Assembly: GCA_000231825.2 (NCBI GenBank)
Contig: JH720342.1
Coordinates: 80,590-144,589, forward strand
Source of the DNA: Tetrahymena elliotti 4EA
Lineage: Eukaryota; Ciliophora; Oligohymenophorea; Hymenostomatida; Tetrahymenidae
Direction of reading: 5' to 3'
Length of the DNA: 64,000 nt
The notes under the pieces were generated by a model that had not been told where the DNA came from, searched no databases, and worked only from the letters and a program-made list of their open reading frames with translations. The position numbers and the translations under genes were made by a program. Positions 24,480-36,767 of the stretch are shown piece by piece. Position 1 is the stretch's first letter; every line of letters begins with the position of its first letter.

Positions 24480-25393
24480 TGTATTCTTTCCGTTTATAAT
24501 AATCAGCCTTATATAAATAAATACAGTTTCTGATTGATCTATTAATTAATTGGTTTTTCTTGGTCTATTAATTAATTGGTTTTTAATATGATTGATTTTT
24601 TTACTTTTTGATTAAAATTATAAGTAATTTAATAAATATAAATGATTAATAGAGATACTTATATAAATTATAAATAGAGATGCTTATATCTATTTTCAAA
24701 ACATAAATTATAAAAGATCAAATAATACAATTCAATTTCTTATTGATTCTATTTCTTATCATTTCTTTTAGTGTTTTACTGATTAAGGTAGCCTTCTATT
24801 TTAAGAATAATTAGGAAATTTCTATGTAAACAATATCTATCTATTCCTTTTCATTTATCAATATACTAATTGAAATTCTTATTTTTTTATTCTTACAATT
24901 AACGTTTTATGAAACATTTTTAAATATACTGCTTTTACCATTTTTACTTTTTTTCAATACAAAATTCATATAGTTTTAATTGAATTATTTCACTCTAAAA
25001 ATAAACAAAATAAATCGAATTTCTTTAATTTTTCTAAATTATTAATCAAATATCATACTAAATTACTTAAAAGTGCTTATTTCCTTTGAATTTGAAATAA
25101 ATTATTGTTATTGATATACAATTTGTTATTTTTATCAAGAAAAAAATTGTTCTTCTAAATTAGCTATTAAATAAATAAATAATAATTTACATGATTAGTC
25201 TTTATAAATCTCAAAACTGTAATAATTATGCATTTAATATCTGTATACAAAATGAAGAGAAACAAAAAACTACTAATATTTTTGAAGAGTTTAAATTGAT
25301 TTTTTTAATTATAAATTGAAAATAACAGATTAGATTCTCAAAGTTTTCAAGAAAAGAAGTGAGCTGAAAACATGGTTTATTGAAATAAATACT
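24480..25393. other. Intergenic; 21-nt direct repeat
   Basis: The motif tctattaattaattggtttt occurs at 24538 and again at 24563, just upstream of the kinase gene start. The rest is AT-rich and without coding potential. Confidence 0.5.
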
Positions 25394-27803
25394 TCAAGAG
25401 TCTTCAGTTTAAGCACTTTCTTTTAAGGCAAGTGTATCAGCTTCTTCTTGCTACTCCCTCTCTTCTTCCTCAACTCTTTCAGCAATAACCTTAGCCATCT
25501 CATTTATATCTACTCTAAATATTTAAATACCAAGCAAAATGATATAAGAGACAACAGCTATTTTATTTATTTAATAAAATTATTTATTTTAGATAAGAAT
25601 TAAAAGTTTTTAGATAAAATTTTTAAATAAAAATTGTACCGATAAGCATTCCTAACCAGATACCTTTAAGCCCTAAATCTCCTTGGTAAGCTAAAAGATA
25701 ACTTGAAAGAAGACCAAAACCTCCATAACAAAGAAAGAAGCATACACTTGTATAGTTTTCTTATGCTATTGCTCTCATATAGGCTGAAGCAATAGAGGAA
25801 AAAGATTCTAAAGAAAAAATTCCAATAAATATAAAATAAACTGAAAGAAGATTATCTTCTACAGCACCAGAATTTGTGAACATATCTGCTATGAATCCTC
25901 TCAAGAAAACTAAAGGCAAAACAATAACACCCAAGTGACCAATAATTATATATATAGCATATTTTGTATACTTTAAAGCATTTTTCACATTTTAGTTACC
26001 CATTTCATTACTGATAAATGTAGCTGTTGCAGTTGAATATCCTAAGTTTATTTTAATTTGTTGTTGTTAAAGAAGTATTAATTTGTTATGCTATTTATTT
26101 TTCTTTTATTAATTTCTAAAAATAGATTTATTGCAAACTTTCTTATTCATTCAACTTAAAAAATTCCTTGAAAAAATGAAAGCTCAACTTATGTTATGAA
26201 AACTTATTTTTTGTTTATGGTACATAAGTGATATTTTTAAGATAGTTAGGGTAAATAAATGATTTATTTTATTGTTTAAAACATCTTAATAATATTTTTA
26301 AAAAGCTTTATAAACTAATAGTTTTGATAATTAATTTACCTATTTAAAATTAGAAGCACATAGCACTGAAATTCGATAGAACCAAGTGAGCTTCATATTA
26401 GTTGTCACTAAGATTGGAAGAAATAATAGCTGTCAATTCAAAAATCATCCATTCAGCAGCAACTATTGAGCCAATAGGAACTGCTACTTTGAGGTATTCC
26501 CAGAGATCTTGAAATATTTCTTTGGATAAAGGAATAAAACATTTATGAAGGTGCTTTTTAAAAAAGGTAAAAATAGAGAGCAAAATAAGGCAAGTTGATT
26601 CACTGAGTATAAAAACTAGAGCTGCCCCTTTAATTCCCATATCTAGATACTAAATGAAAATAAAACTATAGAGAACAACTGTAGCTAAATTTATAGCTGC
26701 TGTATAAACTTATATTCTATATTCATTTTAAGCATTAAGAAAAGCTTTTTTTATAAAAACATATTAAAAAATGATTTATTTACTAAAATCATAGTCAAAA
26801 AGTATAAAATTACCAGATAATTAGTAAGTAATTAAATTAATTTTGTATTTAATTTAAAAGTAATTATAAATTGTAATAAATAACACAAGTTGAAGTATTG
26901 TTTTTATTACACTTTTATTTCTTTTACTAAAAAGTTATTGAAAAAAAACAAGCATATACCTTTTAAAGCATAGTAAAATGAAGCTAAGAACAAACCTGGG
27001 ATAGCAAGTTAACAAAACTGACTAGCAATATAACAAGCTTACTCATCTGTATTGTATAAATTTAGAATATGTTCTGAGAATAACATAGCTAACATAATAG
27101 GAATAAAAAGAATCATTGAAACAAAGATTGTTTTTTGAAGTAAAAGTCCTACTAATTAATAATTTTTATTTCCATTAGCATGTGAAGCCATTGTCTCAAA
27201 ACCACTACACAAACCATAGTAAAGACCTTAGCCTATACAGTTACTCCAAACAGATCCTATACCATATCCTTTGACTGTGATTTCATCATTATTTTAAGTT
27301 ATAAAATACAAAATTATTGTTGAAGGAGCCCATTCTAAGGCAAAACTCAATGCTTCTTCAATACATGATTTCAATAGCCATTTAAAATTTGCTTCCATTT
27401 TAATTTCTACAACTTCTTCTCCTTATTTTGAATTTTCTCCTTGCTAATCTTCTTAAACTAGCAAACCTCTTTCTAAATTATCCAAAGTACCTGATCTACT
27501 TTCAGTTTTTGGCTAATCCAAAAGAGATTAATATTTTAGCATTGAGTTTTTACCAAACATTCTGCTCGTAGAATATACTTCTTAAAATGATTTTTTAGCA
27601 CTGAAACTCATCTTTGTTTAGCTTCTCACCTGTTTAACTGGACTAATATTTTTTAAATGTTCTACAGATTATGATTTCTTAAAAGCATCTGTTCCCTAAG
27701 GTTCCCCATTTCCACTACTTTCATTATTTGATGAGCTATTTAAATAGGAGTATTAAATATTTGGGGATTTATGACTATTAATAGATACTATATTTTTACT
27801 CAT
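25394..27803 (-). CDS. MATE-family efflux transporter 1
   Basis: Exons 26960-27803 (ATG at 27801-27803), 26340-26744, 25640-26041 and 25394-25557 join in phase to 604 residues; TGA is at 25394-25396. MATE proteins are 12-helix membrane antiporters that export organic cations or drugs using a Na+ or H+ gradient. Residues 1-148 are hydrophilic and Ser/Lys/Gln-rich, longer than in most family members. The membrane part follows, with family features such as GLCSGFETMASHANG in the first bundle, AFLNAQNEYRIQ after helix 6, and TFISNEMGN opening the second bundle. The C-terminus is acidic and Gln/Glu-rich. The closest relative in the window is MATE 2 at 36768-39397, which has introns at two of the same positions. 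The substrate cannot be told from sequence. Confidence 0.88.
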
Positions 27804-28183
27804 CTTATGGTATTGAATTTTAACAAATCTTAATGTAAATTAATTTTTACAAATCAAATCAAAATATAATATAATCTAACAAATCATTTCTCTAAGCACT
27901 TAATTAGTTGATGCTGTTAATTATAACCCCAAAATTTGCTAACCTGCAACATAATTCTTTTACCAAAATTGAATTTGTATTTTTTTTGATCAATCTACCA
28001 AACTTAATAAATTTGATGGTTATCAATAGAATTATTTTTGTTTTTCTATATAATAAATCAAAATAAATAACACAAAATCGATTTTTTAAAGAATTAAAAG
28101 TGAGTCTACTTTTAATTGTGTAAGTTTCTTAAGAATTTGGAGGCAAGTAAATTAAAATTTAAGAAATCAAATAAATTGAATAT
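27804..28183. other. Intergenic, left flank of gap 1
   Basis: AT-rich. The last ~85 nt (from about 28098) are a repeat unit that reappears in altered form to the right of the gap. Confidence 0.5.
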
Positions 28184-28429
28184 NNNNNNNNNNNNNNNNN
28201 NNNNNNNNNNNNNNNNNNNNNNNNNNNNNNNNNNNNNNNNNNNNNNNNNNNNNNNNNNNNNNNNNNNNNNNNNNNNNNNNNNNNNNNNNNNNNNNNNNNN
28301 NNNNNNNNNNNNNNNNNNNNNNNNNNNNNNNNNNNNNNNNNNNNNNNNNNNNNNNNNNNNNNNNNNNNNNNNNNNNNNNNNNNNNNNNNNNNNNNNNNNN
28401 NNNNNNNNNNNNNNNNNNNNNNNNNNNNN
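28184..28429. other. Assembly gap (246 N)
   Basis: Undetermined bases. Both sides carry copies of one repeat: 28098-28183 and 28449-28535 share gtgagt.tac, cttgaagaattt-like and aaattaaaatttaagaaat motifs. A collapsed tandem array is the likely cause, and the true length is unknown. Confidence 0.9.
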
Positions 28430-29726
28430 AAATTGTTTTTTTTTAGAATTCAAAGTGAGTTTACTATTTAATTGAGTAAACTTCTTGAAGAATTTCAATA
28501 CAAGCAAATTAAAATTTAAGAAATAAAATATCAAAATATTAATAGAAAGAAATTAGTTAATCGTTAAAATAAATGAAGGAAAAATAAAATATTACTAATC
28601 TCTCTCTAATCATTCTAATTTTTACTTTTTATTTTTTAAGCATAAATTTATTTTAAAAATAATTTTAATGTAAATACAAAAAGAGAAAAAGAGGGGAGCT
28701 TCCACTTAAGTAAATTAAGTATAACTCTTACCATTTATTAATGAATAATCTATATTTTATAATATAAAAATAACTTTTATCTTTATTAAATATAATTCAT
28801 ATGGTTGAACATATAATGTTATTCTATACATTTAGTTACAGTAAGATATTATTATTTCATTTATTTTTTCCTTTGATTCTCTAAATACATTTAATGCAAA
28901 TCACCTCTTTATCCACTATCTCCCTCATCTTATAATTAATTTTATTCATTTACTTTACTTATTTATCAAAATTAGGCAATACTTGATCAAATCTTCTTTT
29001 TTAAAACAAATTTTCTAAATAAAACATATTAGGGTAGGGGGTAGGGGGAGAGGTTTTAAAGTTTCTAAAAATGTGTCAACTTCAAGATATATAATTTGTC
29101 TCTTATTTAACTTAATTAAACTTTAAGATTTTTATATTAGAACCCTGTTTAAATAAAAAAAATAAGTAAATATATTTATTTGTTGCTTAAAAGATAAAAT
29201 ATTTTAAACTTTTAAATTTATTATAAAAAAATATCCAACTTAAAAAATTAAATGCAATTAATTAAGTTTTTAGAATTAAATAAGTTAAAAATATTAAAAA
29301 ATCTTTAAAATTTAAATAATTTTATTTGATGAACAAACAAATCAATCTTTTGATTAATTTTTTAATTTTTAATTTAAAAATTAGATTAATAAAAATTGAA
29401 TTGAAAGCGGCAAATCAATTTCAAAAATATTTGAGGAAAGAAAATGGTAGCTATTTTGAGGTGATAAATAACATTGAAAAGGCGCAAATAAATAAAAAAT
29501 ATAAATTGAGCAGAGTTATTCAGAATTTAGATATATATCAGATGAAACATAAAAATGATGATGTTGTGTTTTTATAAAGTAATTTAATCCTATTATTTTC
29601 TTTTTTTCTATGTAGATTTGGTTATTTGCTTACAAATATTAATTTAATAATAATAATAATTAAATTAGATAAAGAGTATATCTTAAATATTTTGTACAAA
29701 CTTAGACAGATTTTCAAAATATAAAA
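28430..29726. other. Intergenic with G-rich tract and one possible small ORF
   Basis: A G-rich tract lies at 29031-29053. At 29329-29577 an ATG frame of 83 codons contains no TAA or TAG at all, which is unusual here, and reads KAANQFQKYLRKENGSYF and EKAQINKKYKLSRVIQNL. It could be an exon of the FHA gene that follows, an unrelated small gene, or chance. I could not connect it by splicing. Confidence 0.35.
29031..29053 (+). other. G-rich tract, possible G-quadruplex
   Basis: agggtagggggtagggg plus ggagagg: three runs of three to five G with TA spacers, then GG. It stands alone in DNA of roughly one fifth G+C. It is not the ciliate telomere repeat (GGGGTT). Confidence 0.7.
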
Positions 29727-30953
29727 ATGGATTTTTTAGGAATAATTCAATGGGTGATGGATGTTTAATAATATCCTGATTCTTATAAAGATGAAATAGA
29801 TAAGTTGAAGACAGAGTGCCACAATCTAAGTACACTTATTTAGGCTATTGGAGAAGACCAAATACCTTAATTATATTAGAATTAAATTAAGAAGCACTTA
29901 GAAGAAGCAGAATAACTTCTTAAAAATGTAAATCATAAAGTAGGTTTGATGCAGAGTGTTATTAGTATGATTTCAGGCTAGTAAACAATATAGAAACTCA
30001 AAGAAGCTAAGGATAATATTCATAATACAATTATTAATATCAGCGCCTGGATGAGTAGTTAGATGTTAAAGACAAATGCTATGGGTTCTGCTTCAGATTT
30101 AAGAATATCTAAAGTAAAAAAAATTAATAGCAATGACAGCGATAAAGATTTAAAAAATGATAATGCATCAACAGCCTCAAATATATAAGTTCCAGCAACC
30201 TTAGTTGATAATTTAGATCCTACTTTTAAAGAAAATAGTGAAGAAGATGATGATGATTAATATTTTGGTATCCAAAAAAAGCTTAACGTTGAAATCACAT
30301 TAGATAAAAATGCAAATATCTATGATTTATTTGAAGAATATAAAATTGACATTAAAAAAAATTTTATTTTGAAGTTTGATCCTAAAGTTTTTTTCACCTT
30401 TGAAAGAATTACTTATATTAAATTAGCTGATGATAATAAAGATGTAAATAGAATATCAAGAGAGCATGCTGACTTAGAATTATTAGAAATTGAATAGAGT
30501 GAAGACTCAAGCAATACAGCAGTTACTTTGTAAGTTCCAATGAGTGCTGCTGAAAAGTAGTAATAGAAATAGACTTAATAGTCTTAATCTGAAAATAAAA
30601 ATGTAAAGGAAGATGATTAATTTGCTACTTGTGTTGAAGGTTTTAGTGATGGTGAAGGCGACGAAATGTTTGGTAAGGGAAATAAAGAAACACCTGCCAA
30701 AAAATAAAAGCATTACTATATATCTATCTCATGCAAAGGACCAAACGGAATCTTTGTCTACAGAAAAAGAGAAAATTAGTAGAAGCAAGATGAGTTATCT
30801 AAAAAAAAGCTTATCCAAGATATGAAATTAGTAGATGCAGGATAATGGGTAAAAGTAGCAAAAGGAGAAAAAGCTTTATTATTCAACAATGACTCTTTTG
30901 CTATTCTTAAATGCGATAAAATTATTATAAGTTATACAATTAAAATAGATTGA
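29727..30953 (+). CDS. FHA-like domain protein with a split domain
   Basis: A single exon of 408 residues; ATG is at 29727 and TGA at 30951-30953. Residues 1-110 are helical (MDFLGIIQWVMDVQQYPDSY, HLEEAEQLLKNV), with the periodicity of a small helical bundle. From about residue 185 comes a beta-rich part with ISREHADLELLE (about 241), which matches the SRxHA phosphothreonine-binding motif of FHA domains, and later ISCKGPNGIFVYR (about 333) and GQWVKVAKGEKALLFNNDSFAI, which match the NG loop and last strands. Between the two halves sits an ~85-residue acidic and Gln-rich insert. FHA domains read phosphothreonine in signalling or DNA-damage proteins. The partner is unknown. Confidence 0.75.
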
Positions 30954-32537
30954 TCATTATACTTTGTTTATTTCTCTCTCATTTTTTCTATTAATTACAA
31001 TATCTTCTTTGCAATTTATTTATATTCTTTTTTTAGGCCTTAATTGTAAATCAAGTGTAATATTAACAAATAATTAAAAAAGAATATTTCTTTGTTTTTA
31101 AAATATCTTTGGATTTTACAAATCTTTTAAAATTACTTTTATTCCAGTTAGAAAAAAATTATTTAAATTTTATTTTGAATATTTTTATAAAATATTAATT
31201 AAATTAAATATCGTAAATCCTCATTAATTCTCACCAACTCCTTCCCCAAACTCTTAGAGGAATCATCCACATTGGTGATATTTTATTTATTTATAAATAT
31301 TCAGAAAGTATGGTGAGAATTTAAGAGGATTTTCGGTATTTAAAAATATTTCATAAATCATCATTAATTAAGCCGTTTTATATTATGGCCATCTTACTTT
31401 AAAATTAAGAATACCTATTTGAAAAACCCTAAAGTATAAAGGGGTTTTATTATTTAAATTATAAAAACAGTTATTTGTGTTGGTGGAGCAATAATCTAAA
31501 TTTCCTGATTTGATTTGACAAAAGTAGTCACTTGATAATATAAAAATTCAAATCCATATTTTTATTATTATATTGAATGTAACAGATTGGCTTGTGCTTA
31601 CAATATGAAGATAGAAAATAAAGAATTTAAAAACACCATCATAGTATAACATTAAAAATAATATTGTTGAAGAGTCAAAAATTTTTTAATGATATTTTGA
31701 TATTTTAAAAAAAATAATTTGCCTTATTAAAGTGAATGATAGTATTATGGTTATTTTCTTGGAAAATATTTGAAATTCTTTAAAAAATTTATTAATTGTA
31801 ATTTAGGTCATTAATAAATATCTTTTTTGTAAAAGAAAGAAATAATAAATAAATCAACTTATTTTTAAATTTAATATAAATAATTAGCAATTTAATTTAA
31901 AGATCAAAATAATCTAATTATACAATAGGTAAATAAGTTTTAATTCATACAAGAATTTTATTTATTTTTAGATTTATTGTTGTTAAGTTTAAATTTATTT
32001 TTATTATACCAAGCAAATATTATTTATTTCTTTATTGAGTGTATGGTAATCGTTAGATGATCAAAAAGCAAGTCATCTCTGTCATCTCAATAAAAATCAT
32101 CATTTTAGTATTCTAATGATAATTAAACTAATCTTTTTACTTTTAATCATTTTACTAATATCAATCCAACTTTTATAAAATTATAGACATAAATATTTAA
32201 AAGAATTAGAAAAACCTATAAATGTGAATTAAGTTAAGAAAAAATAAAAACTAATGAATTAAACAAGTGAGTGAGTGAGCAAAACAAAAACTAAGAACTC
32301 AACCTAAATTAGCCATTCTCTCTAAAATGATAAAAATACATTTTGAATAAGGAAAAAAAATCAAAATTTGAATTAAATCTGAAATAAAAATTCATGAATG
32401 AGCAAACGAGCTAGCCAAACAAATATTAAATAAACCTAAATTAATCAGTTGGTTAGTCATTCAAGAGCTGCTCTTAAATTAAAGTGTTTATTTATTTATT
32501 CAAAAATGTATAATTAATATTGAAACACTATTTTTAC
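30954..32537. other. Intergenic with an inverted repeat
   Basis: No gene was recognised. Imperfect inverted-repeat arms lie at 31205-31235 and 31311-31341 (see separate entry). The right part (about 32240-32530) resembles the introns of the LRR genes, with the cctaaattag.cagt motif, so it is probably LRR-derived. Confidence 0.45.
31205..31341. repeat. Imperfect inverted repeat, 31-nt arms
   Basis: The left arm aaatatcgtaaatcctcatt... (31205-31235) is the reverse complement of tggtgagaatttaagaggat... (31311-31341), with about 26 of 31 positions matching. It encloses about 75 nt. It could be a small inverted-repeat element or a strong hairpin. No coding content. Confidence 0.55.
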
Positions 32538-33720
32538 TCAAGATCAAGAGTCAAAGCTTAGAGATTAGAGATTTATGCTAACAAAGATCCTAATCTTTAT
32601 CCTCTGATTTTTTTAATAGTGCCTTGGCTTTTAAAAAATATGAAAAAATAAATATTCAATAATTATTTAAAACAATGAGAAAAACATAAAAAGTTTAATT
32701 AACTCTAAGCAAAGCCAAATAAATACCTAGCAAAAGAACCTAAATTAGTCAGTTAGTCACTGATAAATTAAAATTTCTATTTTTTTAATTATTTATTTAT
32801 TCTTCATTCTTTCATTTGTTCATAAAAGCACAATTAAAATTGAAACTCAATTCTAGGCCAAGAGTCAAAGCTTAGAGATTAGAGCACAATGCTAAGCATC
32901 ATCCTAATCATTAATACACCCATTTCATGAATATTATGTAGCCTGTTAAAAAATTAAATAAAGGAATATTTAAAAGTAAAAACATAAAAGTTTGAATGAA
33001 TTCTAAAATAAAAATTAATGAATGTTAGCAAGTGATCTAACAAAATAAATCAACCTAAATTAGTCAATCAGTTTGTCTGTCAGTTGCTCTTAAATTAAAT
33101 ATTTTTGAATTCAAAAATGAATAATTAATATTGAAACACTAGTTTTACCAGAGCTTAAGATTCAAAGTTCCGAGATCTGATATATCTGCTAACTTGGATA
33201 CTAATTTTTACGCTCCAATTTTTCTAAAACAGTAACTTTTAAAAAATTATAAAAATATTTAAGATATTGACAAAAGCATAAAAATTTGAATTGACTGAAA
33301 TAAAATTAATGAAGAGCAGGTGAGCAAAAAAAAACCAATTAAGCCAACCTAAATTAGTAATAATGACTCATAAATTAAAATTTTTATTTATTTATTCATT
33401 CATTCAGAAAATGAATAATTAAAATTTAAAACTACCTTAGGCCCAAAGCCAAAGTTTAGACATGAGAGCATTCTGCTAAATGAGATACTAATACTTGTGC
33501 ACCTTTTTCTCCAAAAATTGTACTGAAGTACTGAATGTACTAAACGTAGTCAATAATTATATATATATATTTTAAAATAAATTTAGGAAATTATTAAATA
33601 TACAATATAAATAAGTAAATTTTAATAAAATAATATCATTAAATCTAAATTTTAAGATGTATTCTGAGTGCTATTCAATGCACGATTATATATATGTGTT
33701 CACCAATAATATTTTCCCTT
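32538..33720 (-). pseudogene. Decayed LRR exon cluster
   Basis: Three exons look intact: 33436-33522, 33149-33235 and 32538-32627, each with AG/GT borders and standard phase, encoding units such as GEKGAQVLVSHLAEC. Others are broken. The unit at about 32863-32945 has lost its GT donor and has a frameshift with TGA. The unit at about 33660-33720 has an in-frame TGA. No first exon and no terminal exon of the kind seen in the intact LRR gene was found. It is a relic or fragment of an LRR gene. Confidence 0.6.
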
Positions 33721-34089
33721 TTAAAAATGATAAAAATAAATATTTAAAATGATGAGAAAAATAAAAAAATTTTAATAAATCTGAAATAAAAATTAATGAT
33801 TCCAGATGATTTAACATAAATAAAAAAATTTACAATATAGATTAGATTATACAAGGAATATTTACAGTAATCCCTCAGAATGATCAATAAAAAATATATA
33901 TAATATACCTAAAATTAATAAAATTTGTATTGTATAATCAACTCACATCGATTACATACATATTACATAACACTTTTAAAATGTAAAATAAAAAATAATT
34001 ATTATTTTTATGGGCTTGTTATGAATTTTGAATAAAATAGTTTTAATTTTAGTTTGTTCTGCAATTAATAAATATAAACAAGTAATTTA
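33721..34089. other. Intergenic, no gene seen
   Basis: AT-rich; includes LRR-intron-like sequence at the left. Confidence 0.5.
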
Positions 34090-35997
34090 TCAATTATCTT
34101 TACTTGAAGACTATTTGATTATTGGTTAATTTGATTCTGATTGGATTTAAGTTTCCATAATTATTTAGGAAGTGGTTGATGTGTGGTGCTTTGCCCAGTT
34201 TACTTTAAAGTTATAGAAGGTAATGATGCATAATGCTAGGAATACTTATACAAAATAGATATAATATATTTTATTGAATCCTATTGATTTCTTGAAGTAT
34301 AAAACAAGCAAAAATTAAAGGAGATTAGCAATTGAAAAACCATACCAATAGAATCCATACAACTAAGAGCCAATTTTAACTCCATTAATTTATGAAGAGA
34401 AAACTGGCCACATACCAAGAGTACCTCCTAGAGTCATGTGTATGACTATTATCCAAAGAGCAAAGAAATTTTAGTTAATATGTGTTGATTATAAAGAAAG
34501 ACATGTTATTATCTATATCACAAGAAGTATTTAAAGAATTCTTTTAAATGAGAATTTATCAAGTAAAGTTGACCATAATGGTCTACAGAAACCATTTGCT
34601 ATGCCACCAAGCGAGCCAACAAGAGACTAAAAGCTGTCACTTTTAAATCCATAGTCTTTAGCTATAGACTTATAGTTTCCATTAATTAAGAGCCCAAAGC
34701 CAATAGTAAGAAATCCTAAGAAAATAGACATGTAAAATTAAGGTTGCTTTAAAGAAATTAAAATAGAAGGAGCTCCTAATTTGTTTAATTATTCTTCTAC
34801 TTATAAATTTTTTTTCTTGAGTTCTATTAGATCTTATTCAACTTGATTTTCTTTCATTTATAAATATTACTCGAATTCTTATTCATTTTTACAAAATTTA
34901 TCACATGTGAATGAATTTTTGTGTTATTCTTTATTAGGATGATCTGAATGCATAAATTAAACTAACTTATTACAATGATAAATATATTTTTCTTTATTGT
35001 CTTGTTATTTTGAAATATCTTCTGATTTAAATTAATCAACAATTTCAGGATAGATATACACTGATTAGCTCTACTAATCATCATTATTTACTTTTATTAT
35101 TTTTTGTTGGATTAACTCTTCTTCTAATTTAGCTAGATGAATGTGTTTATTTAATAATTGTTGCTAATCTTTTTCTGTTTAAAAAGTATCTTAGGGAACA
35201 ACTTAATCGCTCTTCTTTTGTAAATTGGAATCTACTTCCTAAAATTTTTGTTTCAGTTAGTTTAAATCCTTTATTTCATTCTCTTTTTAATTTAGTTATT
35301 TTTTCAGTCTCCTTTCTTCTTCTCCTATTTAATTTGGATGATACATAATTAACTGACTAGCAATCACTGATACACTTAAAAAAATATATCCTAGAGTTCT
35401 AATAGCTTCAGGAACATTTCTTGCAACTTCTATTGAACTTCCTTCAAAATATGAAAATCCATCAGGATTACTAATCTAAGGTAACCCATCAGGATTAACT
35501 AATTTAAAGAAAAGCAATCCAAAAATAAATGCATTTAAAGCAAATCCACAAGTATTTATTCCTGCAACTAATCCTTTATTGTTAGCAAGAAACAAATATC
35601 CCATGTAAATTGGAATAAAATAAATAGTCCCTTATGCTAATCCACCAATAATTCCATAAACTATTACAAACTAGTAGAACCTTTCAGTATAGCTTGATAA
35701 AATAACCATCAACGAAGAAACTGTAACACAAAGTAGCAGACAAATTCTAGGTGACCCAATGAATTTAAGCAATTTGATACCAAAAGGAATACCAGTTGCT
35801 AAAGATGCCATCATAACAGGAAATAGTGCTCCGCCAATACTTAACTATAATCCACTATCTTCTTTCTACCTAAAATAAGATGTGATGTACACATTCAATT
35901 ACCCCCACATAAATATGGAGCCATTCATTAAAAGTATTAAGAAACCCCCTATAAGAGTAAATACTGCTTTGACCTTATCACTAAACACTATTTTCAT
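34090..35997 (-). CDS. MFS transporter 1 (monocarboxylate/oxalate-formate type)
   Basis: A single exon of 635 residues, ATG at 35995-35997 and TGA at 34090-34092. It has twelve predicted membrane helices in two bundles (about residues 10-220 and 410-600) joined by a ~185-residue Glu/Gln/Lys-rich cytosolic loop with coiled-coil character. Family-like features are MNGSIFMWGQLNVYITSYF in helix 1 and LVGSLGGIANGFCRPLW in the second bundle. The latter resembles the G-rich, charged signature at the start of the second half of MFS carriers in the oxalate/formate and monocarboxylate groups. Substrate is not assignable. Transporter 2 at 52946-54853 has exactly the same length and loop layout, so the two are recent duplicates relative to other MFS genes. 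Confidence 0.85.
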
Positions 35998-36767
35998 GAA
36001 GTTTATTTGAAATATTTTTTATATTAAAGTTGTATTTTTTGTTTAAAAATTAATTAATATTGGGTGAGAATGCTATTTATTGTTCAAATCGGCTATCAAT
36101 CTTTTGCGTCATAGCCAAAAATGTATTCATTAGTTTATGGCAATAACTTATTTAGAATCAATCTAATTATTTATTTTTTTAAACAAATTTACCAATTGGA
36201 TTAATTTCACTATGATTTTTTTAAAAACTTAATAATTCATTCAATAACAACAATAACTTAAGTTAAATCACTTGAGCTATTTATTTTTTAAGCAGATCAA
36301 AACACTTGAATCTATTTCATCATCTATCCCAAATTTAAAAATTACTTAATAAAAGTAATAAGACTTTAAAAAATATCTTGCCTATTACTAAATAATTTAC
36401 TATTTAATTTTAAAATATATTGTAAAGTATTTAACATCAGATGATAAAGTTAAAATTAAACTAAAACAATTAAAAAAACAAAAAATAAATTTAAATTTAT
36501 TTAATAATTTCTTTTTTCAAACAAATGTATTCTTATTTGTTCTATTGCTAAAGCATATTATTTTTTATTAAAGAAAGGAAAGTACAAAATTTTTTGAATT
36601 CATTTTCAAAAATTGAACATATTTTAACTAATTTTTAAATTGTAGAAAAGAAATGAAAAAAAATCAAGAATTAATTTTCATTAGAATTGTTAAATAAATA
36701 TAAGTAAAATAAATTCAGCTTATAAATAATTCTTTTTAAATAAATTTATTATTTTTTGTTCCTGTTT
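35998..36767. other. Intergenic, no gene seen
   Basis: Very AT-rich spacer between two leftward transporter genes. It should hold the promoter of MFS 1 and the 3' end of MATE 2. Confidence 0.55.

Noticed and set aside
28112..28534. Frames running through the N stretches (also 63274-63796)
   Set aside because: They exist only because N is not read as stop. No evidence of coding.
29031..29053. Telomere or chromosome-end signal
   Set aside because: The repeat is not GGGGTT, there are only three G runs, and genes continue on both sides.
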